From DATNFP01 sp035606335 (lineage in GTDB: Bacteria; Bacteroidota; Bacteroidia; Chitinophagales; Chitinophagaceae), in contig DATNFP010000146.1 of assembly GCA_035606335.1 (NCBI GenBank), positions 1 through 23,562 of the forward strand: a stretch of 23,562 bases of DNA, read 5' to 3'. The first letter of the stretch is position 1. Every line of letters starts with the position of its first letter. The notes under the pieces were generated by a model, which was not told the origin of the DNA, searched no databases, and saw only the letters and a list, made by a program, of their open reading frames with translations. Below are positions 22,711 to 23,562 of the stretch, piece by piece. The position numbers and the translations under genes are program-made.

Positions 22711-23562
22711 ATGAACCGGATAGATAGGATCGCCGCCATATTGATTCATCTTCAATCAAAGAAAATTGTAAAGGCGCAGGAAGTAGCAGACAGGTTTCAG
22801 ATCAGTCTGCGTACCGTTTACCGTGATGTAAAAACATTGGAGGAAGCGGGCGTCCCGTTGATAGGTGAAGCCGGGACAGGATATTCCATTATGGAAGGTT
22901 ATAGATTACCTCCTGTAATGTTCACCCGTGAAGAAGCTACAGCCTTCCTTACAGCAGAAAAGCTAATCGAGAAATTTACCGACGATGCGACGGGTAAGCT
23001 CTATAAATCAGCCATGTATAAGATAAAGGCTGTTTTGAGGAGCACCGAAAAAGATTTTATTGACGATCTCGGCGACCGTATAGAAGTTGTAAGACATATA
23101 AATACACACGACTTAACTCTTAAGAATAATATCATCCCTTCTATACTGCAAAGTATAAATGCTAAGCATATCCTTTCTATTCAGTATTTCTCTGGCTATA
23201 GTGAAAAAACTACCGAAAGGAATATAGAGCCAATTGGCATCTGTTATATATCTAACAACTGGCACCTGATCGCTTTTTGCCAGCTTCGCAATGATTATCG
23301 CGACTTCCGTATTGACCGAATTAATAAACTGACATCAACGGGCAAAACTTTTAATAATAAACACCTGTCTCTCAAAGAGTATATCAACCAGATGTCTAAG
23401 AACGATGTATTGATTCCTGCTACTATATTGTTTGACAAGTCTATAGTAAAGTATCTCCGCGAACAGAGGTATTACTATGGCTTTATGCAGGAAATAGACA
23501 AAAAGGAAAAAATAGAAATGACTTTTTTAACCCCCTCCCTCGATTATCTTTCCCATTGGCTA
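22711..23562 (+). CDS. HTH / WYL-domain transcriptional regulator (YafY-like), C-terminus cut by window edge
   Basis: 284 codons are open from the ATG at 22711 to the window end. Residues 1-60 are a DeoR-type winged helix (VKAQEVADRFQISLRTVYRDVKTL, about 20-43), followed by GEAGTGYSIMEGYRLPPVMF (56-75). Residues ~130-215 are a WYL domain: ILSIQYFSGYSE, ERNIEPIGICYISNNWHLIAFC and RDFRIDRI. The eponymous W-Y-L reads W-H-L here. A WCX-type C-terminal part begins at about 240. WYL regulators sense nucleic acids or small ligands and control metabolism or defence genes. The start is 19 bases after the kinase-RapZ gene; GGAG lies only one base before the ATG, too close for a standard Shine-Dalgarno. 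The target genes are not identifiable. Confidence 0.85.
   Translation, partial: MNRIDRIAAILIHLQSKKIVKAQEVADRFQISLRTVYRDVKTLEEAGVPLIGEAGTGYSIMEGYRLPPVMFTREEATAFLTAEKLIEKFTDDATGKLYKSAMYKIKAVLRSTEKDFIDDLGDRIEVVRHINTHDLTLKNNIIPSILQSINAKHILSIQYFSGYSEKTTERNIEPIGICYISNNWHLIAFCQLRNDYRDFRIDRINKLTSTGKTFNNKHLSLKEYINQMSKNDVLIPATILFDKSIVKYLREQRYYYGFMQEIDKKEKIEMTFLTPSLDYLSHWL

Noticed and set aside
1..23562. CRISPR arrays, tRNAs, integrases, transposases, restriction or toxin-antitoxin cassettes
   Set aside because: Read-through of both strands showed no regularly spaced repeats, cloverleaf-like sequence or proteins of these families. The WYL regulator at the right edge can accompany defence islands, but nothing else here supports that.

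Overview
The window looks like chromosomal DNA of a member of the Bacteroidota, most likely the Chitinophagales/Chitinophagaceae side. The signs are a C-terminal type IX secretion sorting domain on a secreted protein (8093-9679), a TonB-dependent receptor with an N-terminal carboxypeptidase-regulatory-like domain, AT-rich leaders with few Shine-Dalgarno sequences, and TAnnTTTG-type -7 boxes ahead of several genes. Most genes are ordinary and intact. I saw no tRNA, rRNA, CRISPR array, insertion sequence, phage gene or recognisable defence cassette. No stretch over about 220 bases lacks a gene, unless the 30-codon ORF at 2603-2695 is not real; in that case 2554-2893 (340 bases) holds only a 55-nt inverted repeat.

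Left part (1-4703). The minus strand carries a UPF0324/YeiH-type membrane protein cut by the window edge, an arylsulfotransferase-like lipoprotein, a four-helix membrane protein, a possible 30-residue membrane peptide, a tail-anchored unknown and, beyond dps, a cytosolic unknown. dps (3577-4047, plus strand) faces that last gene, and a symmetric terminator hairpin lies between them.

Centre (4800-11715, plus strand). Three ACCG repeats spaced exactly 21 bp apart precede a TonB-dependent receptor gene, which is followed by a gene for a periplasmic helical-repeat protein and a terminator. Next come a secreted protein with two ~200-residue repeats and a type IX sorting domain (own terminator), then a large polytopic GT-C-like membrane protein.

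Right part (11744-23562). There is a dgt/queA-family pair 3 bp apart, nadC overlapping a diacylglycerol-kinase-like gene, and a minus-strand pair (beta-carbonic anhydrase, then a LpxL/HtrB-like acyltransferase). These are followed by a fumarylacetoacetase-family hydrolase and a zinc-type CDF exporter. A tight run lpxH - sixA-like - sugar kinase/RapZ C-terminal fusion - WYL regulator (cut by the edge) closes the window. Lipid A synthesis (LpxH, LpxL-like), possible amino-sugar recycling (kinase/RapZ fusion) and outer-membrane uptake give the region a cell-envelope flavour; nucleotide, NAD and tRNA-modification genes are interspersed.

I did not find an obvious new multi-gene system. The most promising observations are the 21-bp-periodic ACCG array ahead of the receptor (resembling a LytTR-type operator), the kinase-RapZ fusion, a His-to-Leu change at a normally invariant active-site position in NadC, an enlarged QueA-family protein, and a long imperfect hairpin at 2791-2845.
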